Positions 35,646 to 44,177 are shown, counted from the first letter of the stretch. The stretch: DNA of 64,000 nt from Flavobacterium denitrificans DSM 15936 (GCF_000425445.1 NZ_AUDL01000008.1:310001-374000); one strand, 5' to 3'. Notes: generated from the sequence alone by a model not told the origin. Numbers and translations are program-made.

Positions 35646-35712
35646 TTGCTGTCGGGCTTTCGCTGCTACTTCGGTAGCTTAGCTCTATCCCTCACGCGAA
35701 CTCGTTTTCAAA
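35645..35712. repeat. REP-like element with UUCG-loop hairpin
   Basis: GCTAC at 35665-35669, TTCG at 35670-35673 and GTAGC at 35674-35678 make a hairpin closed by a C-G pair around the very stable UUCG tetraloop. The flanking sequence is unusually rich in G and C for this genome and has no reading frame. Confidence 0.5.
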
Positions 35713-35731
35713 AACCTTTTCAGTTTCTTAA

Positions 35732-37291
35732 TTATTTCAAAGCCTCAGCAATCATTAAGGCACATTTTTCACCATCAATTGCTGCAGAAATAATTCCACC
35801 AGCATAACCTGCTCCTTCTCCGCAAGGATACAATCCTTTTATTTGCAAATGCTCTAAAGTCAAAGGATCTCTCGGAATCCTTACCGGTGATGAAGTTCTA
35901 CTTTCAGGTGCATGCAAAATCGCTTCATTAGTTAAATAACCTCGCATTGATTTACCAAATTCTTGAAATCCCTGACGCATAATCTGCGTTAAAAATCCAG
36001 GAAAAACTTGTCCCAATTCTACCGAAGTAGTTCCCGGAACATAGGACGTTTTCGGAATATCCGCAGAAACTTTGCTTTGCGTAAAATCAATCATTCTTTG
36101 CGCTGGAACCTTTTGAGTTCTTCCAGCCAAATGCCAAGCTTTTTGTTCGATACTTTTTTGAAATTCCATTCCGGCCAAAGCCCCAAATTTTGCGAAAGGC
36201 TTAAAATCTTCTAATTTTAATTCCACCACAATTCCTGAATTGGCTGTAGATTGGTCACGTTTAGATGGCGACCAACCGTTTGTAACAACCTCGCCTGGGC
36301 TTGTTGCGCAGGGTGCAATTACACCACCCGGACACATACAGAATGAATACATTCCGCGACCGTTAACTTGTTTTACGATTGAATAGGGTGCCGGAGGCAA
36401 ATGTTCGCCACGGAAATCGCAACTGTATTGAATACTGTCGATTAATTCTTGTGCGTGTTCTGCACGAACTCCCAAAGCAAAAGGTTTCGCTTCTATTAAA
36501 ATTTTCTTTTTATCTAATAATTCAAAAATATCACGCGCCGAATGTCCCGTTGCTAAGATCAATTTATTAGCGTGAATTTTATCGCCGTTTTGAGTTACAA
36601 TTCCTTCAACTTCATTATTCCTTACCAGAATATCGCTTACGCGAGTTTCAAACAGAACCTGACCGCCAAATTCCCTGATTTTATTTCGGATATCTTCAAT
36701 AATTTTTGGCAATTTATTGGTTCCAATATGTGGATGCGCTTCCACCAAAATATCTTCAGAAGCACCAAAAGCAACTAAAAGTTCTAAAATTCGAGTTACA
36801 TCACCACGTTTTTTAGAACGTGTATATAATTTTCCATCAGAATAAGTTCCAGCTCCACCTTCACCAAAACAATAATTAGAATCTTCGTTTACAATATGTT
36901 CTCTGTTAATTGCTTTCAAATCGCGTCGGCGTCCGCGAACGTCTTTTCCGCGCTCAAGTACAATTGGCTTTAGGCCTAATTCTATTAATTGCAATGCAGC
37001 AAAAAGACCCGCTGGACCAGCACCAACCACAATCACTTCTTGTGCTTTGGAAACATCCTTATATTTTGGAAATTCAATTTTGGTTTCTTGAAAAGGTTCT
37101 CCCTTCAAAAAAATAACAACTTTCAAATTGATCTTAATTGCTTTCTGGCGCGCATCAATCGAACGCTTTAAAATAGTAATATGCTGAATTTCGTTTGGAG
37201 AAACTTTAATTTGTTTAGACAAATAATCTTTAAGCAACACTTCGTTTGCAGCAGTTTCTGGAGTTACCTGAAGTAAAAGTTCTCTTGGCAT
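35732..37291 (-). CDS. FAD-dependent oxidoreductase of unknown substrate
   Basis: A 519-residue flavoprotein. The Rossmann motif for FAD, VVGAGPAGLFAAL, lies at about 88-100 after an N-terminal extension of about 85 residues (RELLLQVTPETAA), which is typical of a family of Bacteroidota FAD-dependent dehydrogenases. It is followed by GGAGTYSDGKLYTR, another conserved block of this family. Further on are a second nucleotide-related segment (LILATGHSARDIFELL) and a cysteine pair in FCMCPGGVI. The C-terminal part closes with GEGAGYAGGIISAAIDG. The reaction is not established. It is convergent with the broken oxidoreductase gene. Confidence 0.82.
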   Translation of the reverse strand: MPRELLLQVTPETAANEVLLKDYLSKQIKVSPNEIQHITILKRSIDARQKAIKINLKVVIFLKGEPFQETKIEFPKYKDVSKAQEVIVVGAGPAGLFAALQLIELGLKPIVLERGKDVRGRRRDLKAINREHIVNEDSNYCFGEGGAGTYSDGKLYTRSKKRGDVTRILELLVAFGASEDILVEAHPHIGTNKLPKIIEDIRNKIREFGGQVLFETRVSDILVRNNEVEGIVTQNGDKIHANKLILATGHSARDIFELLDKKKILIEAKPFALGVRAEHAQELIDSIQYSCDFRGEHLPPAPYSIVKQVNGRGMYSFCMCPGGVIAPCATSPGEVVTNGWSPSKRDQSTANSGIVVELKLEDFKPFAKFGALAGMEFQKSIEQKAWHLAGRTQKVPAQRMIDFTQSKVSADIPKTSYVPGTTSVELGQVFPGFLTQIMRQGFQEFGKSMRGYLTNEAILHAPESRTSSPVRIPRDPLTLEHLQIKGLYPCGEGAGYAGGIISAAIDGEKCALMIAEALK

Positions 37292-37420
37292 TGTATCTTA
37301 TTTATTAGCTTTTCTTTCTATGAAAAGAAGTTGCAAAAATAACATTTTAAAATGAGATTATATGTTACTGAAAAATTTGTCCACAGATTGGATTAAAAAA
37401 GATTTCTTTCAAGAGCAGTT

Positions 37421-37440
37421 AGACGCACTGCAGTGCGTCT
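37421..37440. repeat. Perfect 20-base palindrome
   Basis: AGACGCACTG is followed directly by its mirror CAGTGCGTCT, just upstream of a stretch of near-repeats (CTTAGAATC, CTTAGCATC, CTCAGAATC, CTCAGAACC, at 37452-37484). It lies in the non-coding region before the small gene at 37539. Confidence 0.5.
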
Positions 37441-37502
37441 CTACAAAAAAACTTAGAATCTTAGCATCTCAGAATCTCAGAACCTTTTTCAAAAAGACTT
37501 TG

Positions 37503-37510
37503 TACCTTTG
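37503..37510 (+). promoter_or_regulatory. Candidate -7 element for the small gene at 37539
   Basis: TACCTTTG matches TAnnTTTG, 28 bases upstream of the ATG at 37539. No clear -33 TTTG stands at the right distance. It supports the short start rather than an upstream ATG at 37362. Confidence 0.35.
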
Positions 37511-37538
37511 CAACCCTGAACCTTTGCACCTTAAAAAA

Positions 37539-37781
37539 ATGTCTAGAAAAATAAAACTAATTTGGGATTTCCGTGGCCCGGCTTCTGCAAAAACTGCCGA
37601 ACATCACGAAATTCATTTAAAAGAATATATCGCTATTGAAAAGCTTCCTTTAAATATTACAGGATTTAAAATCATCGATGACATGTACGCCATAGCTTTT
37701 ATGGTTGTAACCGATGAAAATATGATTCAGGTAAGAGATGCTTTGAAACCGCATCGAGGGGAAGTGTATAGTGATCAGTAA
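37539..37781 (+). CDS. Small conserved protein of unknown function
   Basis: An 80-residue protein beginning MSRKIKLIWDFRGPASAKTA and ending GEVYSDQ. The longer in-frame ATG at 37362 would include the palindrome, the repeat stretch and the promoter, so I reject it. It has no signal peptide. A histidine cluster (AEHHEIHLKEY, about 20-30) follows a basic N-terminus, and the middle holds a hydrophobic strand (MYAIAFMVV). The pattern of a small alpha/beta domain is plausible. I do not recognise a family. It is convergent with recQ across a repeat region. Confidence 0.65.
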   Translation: MSRKIKLIWDFRGPASAKTAEHHEIHLKEYIAIEKLPLNITGFKIIDDMYAIAFMVVTDENMIQVRDALKPHRGEVYSDQ

Positions 37782-37783
37782 AA

Positions 37784-37903
37784 GTCGCAGTCTCAGTTTT
37801 CAGTCTCAGTAAAAAACTGCAAACTGTAAACTGAGACTGTAAACTTTTTTAATCACAGCTTACAGCCTGCTAACCGAGACTGTAAACTGCGACTGTAAAC
37901 TTT
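37784..37903. repeat. CAGTCTCAGT repeat element, copy 1 (between convergent genes)
   Basis: Repeated short words CAGTCTCAGT, GTCGCAGT and TGTAAACT alternate with their complements. Together they can fold into long hairpins; one is 37789-37812 with 37817-37840. It fills the gap between the convergent small gene and recQ. The same words occur at 43216-43311 in another convergent gap. Confidence 0.6.
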
Positions 37904-40099
37904 TTAATTAGCAACTTCACTAATAAATTTAATACGCATTAAACGCAATTCATCAATATCATAATCACCATCAAATTCTTTTAGAGCATCTTCGATTTTA
38001 TCTGATTCTGATTCCATAAAGTAATCGTGAATTTCTTCTTGCTGATCGTCATCAAGCATATCATCCAACCAATATTTGATATTTAATTTGGTTCCAGAAT
38101 AAACAATTTGCTCCATTTCTTTAATCAAAGCATCCATCGAAAGTCCTTTTGCAGAAGCGATATCACTTAAAGGCAACTTTCTGTCAATATTCTGAATGAT
38201 GTATAATTTATTAGCGGAGTTAACTCCTGTAGATTTTACAACCAAATCGTCTGGACGGATAATATCGTTATCCTCGACATAACGGCTAATTAAAGCCACA
38301 AACTCGCTTCCGTATTTTTTTGCTTTTCCTTCTCCGACACCATGAATGTTATACAATTCCTGTATAGTTATCGGATATTTTAAAGCCATATCTTCAAGAG
38401 AAGGATCCTGAAAAACTACAAATGGAGGTACTCCAAGTTTTTTGGCTACTTTTTTACGAAGTTCACGAAGCATTCCCGTTAAAACTTCATCTGCAGTACC
38501 AGAAGCTTTCCCTCCTGTCACAATTGTTTCATCATCTGCTTCAGTATATTCATGATCTTCAGACATCATAAATGACACTGGATTTTTGATAAAATCCAAA
38601 CCTTCTTTTGTGATTTTTATAACGCCATAAGTCTCAATATCTTTTGATAAATAGCCTGAAACTAAAACTTGTCGCAATAATGCCATCCAGTATTTTTCGT
38701 CATGATCTGATCCTGAACCAAAAAACGATTGTGTATCTGTTTTATGTGCTTTTATCACAGCGTTTACACGCCCGATTAAAGTAAACACAATTTCTTTTGA
38801 TTTATAAATATGTTTGGTATCGCGAACAATTTCAAGCAATTTGACCACTTGCTCTTTCGCTTCCACTTTATGTTTTGGATTACGAACGTTGTCGTCCATA
38901 TCGGCTCCTTCACCCGTTTCGCTGTCAAATTCTTCTCCGAAATAATGAAGAAGGAATTTTCTGCGTGACATTGAGGTTTCGGCGTAAGCCACAACTTCCT
39001 GCAAAAGTGCAAAACCAATTTCCTGTTCAGCAACTGGTTTTCCAGACATGAATTTCTCAAGCTTTTCTACATCTTTATAAGAGTAATAAGCAAGACAATG
39101 TCCTTCACCACCATCGCGTCCGGCACGACCCGTTTCTTGATAATAACTTTCAAGTGATTTTGGAATATCGTGGTGAATTACAAAACGAACATCTGGTTTG
39201 TCAATTCCCATTCCGAAGGCGATTGTTGCTACAACAACATCTACATCTTCCATCAAGAACATATCTTGATGTTTGGCTCGTGTTTTTGCATCTAAACCTG
39301 CATGATACGGAACAGCGCTGATTCCGTTAACTTGTAAAACTTCGGCAATCGATTCTACTTTTTTACGGCTTAAGCAATAAATAATTCCCGATTTTCCTTT
39401 ATGTTGTTTGATAAATCGAATAATATCCGACTCAATGTTTTTCGTTTTGGTGCGAACTTCATAAAATAAGTTCGGTCTGTTGAATGATGCTTTAAAAGTA
39501 TTTGCATCAGACATATCAAGGTTTTTCAGAATATCTTCCTGAACTTTTGGGGTTGCAGTTGCGGTAAGCCCAATAATTGGCACTTTCCCTAATTGTTTAA
39601 TTATATTTCTAAGATTCCTGTATTCCGGCCTAAAATCATGTCCCCATTCTGAAATACAGTGTGCTTCGTCAATTGCAACAAAAGAAATTGGCACACTTTG
39701 CAGGAACGCCACATACTCTTCTTTTGTCAATGATTCGGGAGCTACATATAAAAGCTTGGTTAAACCAGAGCTGATATCTTTTTTAACTTGGGCAATTTCA
39801 GTTTTAGTAAGCGAGGAATTTAAAACGTGGGCAATTCCGTTTTCTGAAGAAAGGCTTCGAATCGCATCGACCTGATTTTTCATCAAAGCAATTAAGGGTG
39901 AAACAACAATAGCTGTTCCGTCCTGAATTAAAGCGGGTAATTGATAACAAAGAGACTTTCCACCGCCCGTAGGCATAATTACAAAAGTATTCTTCTTATC
40001 TAAAATACTCGTAATGACTTGCTCCTGCAAGCCCTTAAATTGGCTAAAGCCGAAATACTTCTTTAATTCCTTGTGTATTTCAATTTCGTTTGAATTCAT
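37904..40099 (-). CDS. recQ: RecQ family ATP-dependent DNA helicase
   Basis: A 731-residue 3'-5' DNA helicase acting in recombination and fork repair. Motif I is PTGGGKSLCYQL (Lys48), motif II DEAHCISEWGHDF (about 139-151), and motif VI QETGRAGRDG. A winged-helix region follows, and an HRDC domain comes next (about 525-605, including KKLGVPPFVV). The usual zinc-binding cysteines between motif VI and the winged helix are missing: the segment reads SRRKFLLHYFGEEFDSETGE, followed by GADMDDN, with no cysteine. The C-terminus is acidic. The gene faces kdsD with about 90 bases between starts. Confidence 0.95.
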   Translation of the reverse strand: MNSNEIEIHKELKKYFGFSQFKGLQEQVITSILDKKNTFVIMPTGGGKSLCYQLPALIQDGTAIVVSPLIALMKNQVDAIRSLSSENGIAHVLNSSLTKTEIAQVKKDISSGLTKLLYVAPESLTKEEYVAFLQSVPISFVAIDEAHCISEWGHDFRPEYRNLRNIIKQLGKVPIIGLTATATPKVQEDILKNLDMSDANTFKASFNRPNLFYEVRTKTKNIESDIIRFIKQHKGKSGIIYCLSRKKVESIAEVLQVNGISAVPYHAGLDAKTRAKHQDMFLMEDVDVVVATIAFGMGIDKPDVRFVIHHDIPKSLESYYQETGRAGRDGGEGHCLAYYSYKDVEKLEKFMSGKPVAEQEIGFALLQEVVAYAETSMSRRKFLLHYFGEEFDSETGEGADMDDNVRNPKHKVEAKEQVVKLLEIVRDTKHIYKSKEIVFTLIGRVNAVIKAHKTDTQSFFGSGSDHDEKYWMALLRQVLVSGYLSKDIETYGVIKITKEGLDFIKNPVSFMMSEDHEYTEADDETIVTGGKASGTADEVLTGMLRELRKKVAKKLGVPPFVVFQDPSLEDMALKYPITIQELYNIHGVGEGKAKKYGSEFVALISRYVEDNDIIRPDDLVVKSTGVNSANKLYIIQNIDRKLPLSDIASAKGLSMDALIKEMEQIVYSGTKLNIKYWLDDMLDDDQQEEIHDYFMESESDKIEDALKEFDGDYDIDELRLMRIKFISEVAN

Positions 40100-40125
40100 T
40101 CTTTATTTTAATGGATATTTTTGTA

Positions 40126-40133
40126 TAAATTTG
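40126..40133 (+). promoter_or_regulatory. Candidate -7 element for kdsD
   Basis: TAAATTTG matches TAnnTTTG, 54 bases upstream of the proposed TTG start. No perfect -33 element; a T-rich stretch TTTT sits at the expected distance. Confidence 0.4.
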
Positions 40134-40187
40134 CAACACATAAAGATACAACTTTCTTTTATACATACAAATTTTAAATATTCTGTT

Positions 40188-41153
40188 TTGATCTCAAAAG
40201 AAAATATATTGGCGATTGCCAAAAAAACAATACTATCTGAAAGTGAGGCAATTACAAAATTAATTGATTTTCTTGACGAAAATTTCTACGAAGCTGTCCA
40301 GCGGATTTATGAAACCAAAGGCCGTTTGATTGTTACCGGAATAGGAAAAAGCGCTATCATCGCTCAAAAAATGGTAGCCACTTTCAACTCTACAGGAACT
40401 CCCTCTATGTTTTTGCATGCCTCAGAAGCCATTCATGGCGATTTAGGAATGATTCAAAATGAAGACATCATTATCTGCATCTCAAAAAGCGGAAATAGTC
40501 CGGAAATTAAAGTGTTAGTTCCGTTATTAAAACGTTTTGGAAATACTTTAATTGCTATGACAGGAAACATAACTTCCTTTTTGGCAAAAGGCTCAGACTA
40601 TGTTTTAAACACAACTGTAGAAATCGAAGCTTGCCCAATAAACCTTGCGCCAACAAACAGCACAACTGCTCAACTGGTTATGGGAGACGCATTGGCCGTG
40701 TGTTTGATGGAAATGCGTGATTTCAAACCTGAAGATTTTGCAATTTATCATCCGGGAGGTGCTTTAGGCAAAAAATTGTTGCTTCGAGTAAAAGATATGA
40801 TTGAGCACTCGTTAAAACCAATGGTTACACCAGAAACCTCAATCAAAAAAGCAATTTTCGAAATTTCTGAAAAAAGATTAGGTGTAACAGTTGTTATTGA
40901 AAATGGCAAAATCGTCGGAATTATTACCGATGGAGACATCCGACGAATGCTAAATGACGTAGATACTATTGCGGACTTAACTGCCAGAGATATTATGTCA
41001 AAAAATCCTAAAACAATATCTTCGGAAACTATGGCGGTTGACGCTTTGAATATTATGGAAGATTTTTCGATTACACAATTAATCGTTGCTGATAACGGCG
41101 AATACAAAGGAGTATTACATTTACATGACATTTTAAAAGAAGGAATCGTATAA
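40188..41153 (+). CDS. kdsD: D-arabinose-5-phosphate isomerase (KpsF/GutQ type)
   Basis: A 321-residue enzyme that makes arabinose-5-phosphate from ribulose-5-phosphate for Kdo synthesis, needed for lipopolysaccharide. I place the start at the TTG at 40188 (ISKENILAIAKK follows). The only upstream ATG in frame, 40014, would run into recQ on the other strand and past the promoter. An SIS domain comes first (about 30-170, VTGIGKSAIIAQKM and SKSGNSPE). Two CBS domains follow (about 200-320) with VGIITDGDIRRML. It overlaps tatC by one base, so transcription is coupled. Confidence 0.92.
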   Translation: MISKENILAIAKKTILSESEAITKLIDFLDENFYEAVQRIYETKGRLIVTGIGKSAIIAQKMVATFNSTGTPSMFLHASEAIHGDLGMIQNEDIIICISKSGNSPEIKVLVPLLKRFGNTLIAMTGNITSFLAKGSDYVLNTTVEIEACPINLAPTNSTTAQLVMGDALAVCLMEMRDFKPEDFAIYHPGGALGKKLLLRVKDMIEHSLKPMVTPETSIKKAIFEISEKRLGVTVVIENGKIVGIITDGDIRRMLNDVDTIADLTARDIMSKNPKTISSETMAVDALNIMEDFSITQLIVADNGEYKGVLHLHDILKEGIV

Positions 41154-41968
41154 TGGCAAAGAAAAATCTTGGCGAAATGTCATTTTTGGATCATCTTGAA
41201 GAACTAAGATGGTTATTGGTTAGAAGTACACTTGCAACATGCATTATGGCATTTGTTACTTATTTTATTAGTGATTATTTGTTTGATCAAATTATTTTAG
41301 GCCCAATTCGGCCAACATTTTTTACCTATGTTTGGTTTTGCGACTTATCGCATTCATTAGGATTTGCAGATAGCATTTGTATCACAGAACTGAATTTCAT
41401 CATTCAGAATACCGAAATGGAAGGCCAAGTAAACATTTTTGTGTGGATGTGTCTTCTGGCAGGTTTCATATTGAGTTTTCCTTATATTTTATGGGAAATC
41501 TGGAAATTTATCAGTCCGGCTTTATATGAAAAAGAAAGAAAAAATGCGAAACTATTTATATTCGTTTCATCATTGCTTTTCTTTTTAGGCGTATTGTTTG
41601 GGTATTTTGTAGTAATCCCAATGTCGGTGAATTTCGTTGCCACTTTCTCTGTAAGTGATGTTGTAAAAAACCAATTTACGCTCGAATCGTATATGGGAAT
41701 GGTCAAAACGAGTATTCTTGGAAGTGCAATCTTTTTTGAATTGCCAATCGCTATTTATTTCTTAACCAAGTTAGGATTAGTAACTCCTACTTTCTTAAGA
41801 AAATACTGGAAATATGCTGTAGTAATCATTTTGATTATCGCCGCAATCGTAACACCACCGGATGTTGTAAGCCAAACCATTGTGGCAATTCCGATGTTGA
41901 TTATCTACGAAGTAAGTATCCTTATTTCAAAAATTGTTTATCGAAATAAATTAAAAGAAAATGTCTGA
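41153..41968 (+). CDS. tatC: Twin-arginine translocase subunit TatC
   Basis: A 271-residue inner membrane protein, the substrate-recognition subunit of the Tat pathway. The N-terminal motif MSFLDHLEELRWLLVRS (residues 9-25) matches the conserved TatC start that contacts the twin-arginine signal. Six membrane segments can be placed, at about 26-45, 90-112, 138-160, 185-205, 217-235 and 240-258. Two blocks stand out: FILSFPYILWEIWKFISPAL, and TPPDVVSQTIVAIPM near the end. The length is slightly above the usual 250. It overlaps kdsD by 1 base and the next gene by 8. No tatA/B gene is in view. Confidence 0.95.
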   Translation: MAKKNLGEMSFLDHLEELRWLLVRSTLATCIMAFVTYFISDYLFDQIILGPIRPTFFTYVWFCDLSHSLGFADSICITELNFIIQNTEMEGQVNIFVWMCLLAGFILSFPYILWEIWKFISPALYEKERKNAKLFIFVSSLLFFLGVLFGYFVVIPMSVNFVATFSVSDVVKNQFTLESYMGMVKTSILGSAIFFELPIAIYFLTKLGLVTPTFLRKYWKYAVVIILIIAAIVTPPDVVSQTIVAIPMLIIYEVSILISKIVYRNKLKENV

Positions 41969-42311
41969 TATAGTTCAAGAATTTAACGACTATCGTTCTA
42001 AAATGAACGAAAAATTATTAGCTGACAATAATAAAATTGTAAAGCGAATTTTTAACCTTGACACAAACGCATACGCTCCCGGAGCACTTGACGTAAAAAC
42101 AAAAGAACTTTTAGGTTTAGTTGCATCAGCTGTTTTGCGTTGCGACGACTGCGTAAAATATCATTTAGAAACAAGCTACAAGGAAGGAATTTCTAAAGAA
42201 GAAATGATGGAAGCTATGGGAATCGCAACTCTTGTTGGCGGAACAATCGTTATCCCTCATTTAAGAAGAGCTTACGAATTTTGGGAAGCACTTGAAGAGC
42301 AAGGCAAATAA
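41961..42311 (+). CDS. Carboxymuconolactone decarboxylase family (AhpD-like) protein
   Basis: A 116-residue small helical protein of the CMD/AhpD family. The conserved CxxC motif with the following histidine is LRCDDCVKYHLE (about 54-65), as in AhpD-type alkylhydroperoxide reductases that pass electrons to peroxiredoxins. The rest follows the family: TKELLGLVASAV, then GISKEEMMEAMGIATLVGG. The true substrate of this family is often unknown; here the CxxC suggests a disulfide redox role. It overlaps tatC by 8 bases, so it belongs to the kdsD-tatC unit. It is followed by an AT-rich repeat region. Confidence 0.88.
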   Translation: MSDIVQEFNDYRSKMNEKLLADNNKIVKRIFNLDTNAYAPGALDVKTKELLGLVASAVLRCDDCVKYHLETSYKEGISKEEMMEAMGIATLVGGTIVIPHLRRAYEFWEALEEQGK

Positions 42312-42470
42312 TTAGAGAATGAGATAATTAGTCAATTAGATAATTTTCATACAATATGTTAATTCCTTTAATTGATTAATTTATTTTATCTTATTTTGCC
42401 AACAGAGATAATAATTATCTCATTATCAAATTGACACATTATCTAATTAAGATATTATCTAATTAAAAAA
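42312..42470. repeat. AT-rich inverted-repeat region
   Basis: Blocks of GATAATTAG, AATTAGATAAT and GATAATAATTATCTC are repeated and inverted, so that parts of 42317-42349 can pair with 42400-42460. It lies between the carboxymuconolactone decarboxylase gene and lptB, with no reading frame, and seems to be another dispersed intergenic family. Confidence 0.4.
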
Positions 42471-43211
42471 ATGAAGCTAAGAGCCGATAATTTAATCAAA
42501 ACATACAAAGGCCGAAGTGTTGTAAAAGGAATTTCTGTTGAGGTAAATCAAGGGGAAATTGTGGGACTTTTGGGTCCGAATGGTGCTGGAAAAACCACTT
42601 CTTTCTATATGATTGTAGGATTGGTAAAACCAAATATGGGGAATATTTATCTTGATGATTTGAATATTACCGATTATCCTATGTACAAACGTGCACAGCA
42701 AGGAATTGGTTATTTAGCACAAGAAGCTTCGGTTTTTAGAAAATTAAGTATCGAAGATAACATCTTGAGTGTTTTACAATTAACAAAACTTTCTAAAGAA
42801 GCTCAGATTGCCAAAATGGAAAGTTTAATTGAAGAATTCAGCTTAGAACATATTCGCACCAACCGAGGTGATTTACTTTCTGGAGGTGAACGTCGTCGTA
42901 CGGAAATCGCACGCGCATTAGCAACTGATCCAAAATTTATTTTATTGGATGAGCCTTTCGCCGGAGTTGACCCGGTTGCGGTTGAAGATATTCAGCGAAT
43001 TGTTGCACAATTAAAAAATAAAAATATCGGAATCCTTATTACTGATCACAACGTTCAGGAAACTTTAGCAATTACCGATAAAACATACTTAATGTTCGAA
43101 GGAGGAATCCTAAAAGCCGGAGTTCCGGAAGAATTGGTTGAAGATGAAATGGTTCGCCGTGTTTATCTTGGACAGAATTTTGAACTTCGTAAAAAGAAAC
43201 TTGAGTTTTAA
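42471..43211 (+). CDS. lptB: LPS export ABC transporter ATP-binding protein LptB
   Basis: A 246-residue cytoplasmic ATPase of the LptB2FG complex, which pulls lipopolysaccharide out of the inner membrane. Walker A is GPNGAGKTTS (about 35-44), the signature LSGGERRR (about 138-145), Walker B FILLDEPFAGVDP (about 158-170), and the H-loop histidine is in ITDHNVQE. It is close to E. coli LptB along its whole length. No other lpt gene adjoins it here. The neighbouring kdsD supplies the Kdo part of the same molecule, although the repeat region separates them. Confidence 0.94.
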   Translation: MKLRADNLIKTYKGRSVVKGISVEVNQGEIVGLLGPNGAGKTTSFYMIVGLVKPNMGNIYLDDLNITDYPMYKRAQQGIGYLAQEASVFRKLSIEDNILSVLQLTKLSKEAQIAKMESLIEEFSLEHIRTNRGDLLSGGERRRTEIARALATDPKFILLDEPFAGVDPVAVEDIQRIVAQLKNKNIGILITDHNVQETLAITDKTYLMFEGGILKAGVPEELVEDEMVRRVYLGQNFELRKKKLEF

Positions 43212-43215
43212 AAAA

Positions 43216-43311
43216 AGTATTCAGTCGCAGTTTTCAGTCTCAGTGAATACTGAAAACTGCAACTAAAAATTCTTTACAAAAACACTGAAAACTGCGACTG
43301 TGACTGCAAAC
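43216..43311. repeat. CAGTCTCAGT repeat element, copy 2 (between convergent genes)
   Basis: Shares words CAGTCGCAG, TTTTCAGTCTCAGT and ACTGAAAACTGC with the element at 37784-37903, again with inverted copies that can form hairpins. It exactly fills the gap between the stop codons of lptB and the convergent GH25 gene. Confidence 0.6.
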
Positions 43312-44166
43312 TTACTCTACTGTAATAAACTGCAATTGTTCTAAATCTCCGTTATAAATATTAACATCAACGCGATGTTTGATTCCCGGCAAAGATGCTT
43401 TTTCTGTAAACTGCCAGAAAAGCCAATCGTCTTCTATTTTTTCTCTGTAAAAATTGTAATTCGCAATCCAGAATAAATATTCGCTAAATTCTTCTTTTAG
43501 AAAATCCGAATAATATCTTTCGCCCGAATAAATTATCGGACGAACCTGATAATGTTTTTCGACTTTAGTCAACCAACGCTTCAATCCTTTTTTCAAACTG
43601 TCTAAAGGCTGATTTTTTGGCAATTTTTCAATATCCAAAACTGGAGGAAGATCGCCTTTCTGCAATTTCACCGTTTTAATAAAAAGATTCGCTTGTTCAA
43701 TGGAGTTTTCATTTGGACGATAATAATGATATGCCCCGCGCATAATTTTATTTTCTTTTGCACCTTCCCAATTTCTTTTGAATTGCCTATCCACATAATC
43801 ATTTCCGGCAGTTGCTCGAATGAAAACAAATTGCACCGGATATTTTTCATCCAGAATTTCAACTTCTTCCCAATCCACTTTTCCTTGAAATTCAGATACA
43901 TCAAACCCCACCACTTTTCCTTTGTGATTTTCGAGAACACGAATATTACGAACATCTGAAAGATGTTTATCAACTTCATTCTCATCTAAAGTATTATCTG
44001 ATTTAAATCCGAGGTAATACGCTAATCCGGCACGATAATGATATATTGTTCCAATGAAAAGCACTATTAAAAAGGAATATACAATAAACCGAATCAGCTT
44101 GCTTAGAAAAGATCTGCCGGCCGGTTTTCTTGCATATGTTTTACGGTAAGTTGTTTTTCTTGCCAT
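43312..44166 (-). CDS. GH25 family lysozyme, membrane-anchored
   Basis: A 284-residue glycoside hydrolase family 25 enzyme that cuts the glycan chains of peptidoglycan. The N-terminus is basic (RKTTYRKTYARKPAGRSF) and then has one membrane segment (about 26-46). The GH25 domain starts GFDVSEFQGKVDW (about 88-100) with the first catalytic aspartate, continues to FVFIRATAG and GAYHYYRPN, and has the catalytic acidic pair in LDIEKLP (about 178-184). It ends with DVNIYNGD. The anchor suggests a periplasmic, inner-membrane-attached hydrolase. It lies 11 bases downstream of pssA on the same strand. Confidence 0.9.
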   Translation of the reverse strand: MARKTTYRKTYARKPAGRSFLSKLIRFIVYSFLIVLFIGTIYHYRAGLAYYLGFKSDNTLDENEVDKHLSDVRNIRVLENHKGKVVGFDVSEFQGKVDWEEVEILDEKYPVQFVFIRATAGNDYVDRQFKRNWEGAKENKIMRGAYHYYRPNENSIEQANLFIKTVKLQKGDLPPVLDIEKLPKNQPLDSLKKGLKRWLTKVEKHYQVRPIIYSGERYYSDFLKEEFSEYLFWIANYNFYREKIEDDWLFWQFTEKASLPGIKHRVDVNIYNGDLEQLQFITVE

Positions 44167-44177
44167 TACAATGTAAA

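Noticed and set aside
37362..37538. Longer start of the small gene at 37539
   Set aside because: The extra part consists of a palindrome, near-repeats and a -7 element; translation there is unlike the rest of the protein.
37784..37903. CRISPR-like array in the recQ gap
   Set aside because: The repeats are short, irregular and both direct and inverted; there are no regular spacers or cas genes.
40014..40187. ATG start for kdsD at 40014
   Set aside because: It overlaps the recQ coding region on the other strand and lies before the promoter; the SIS-domain homology starts at the TTG.
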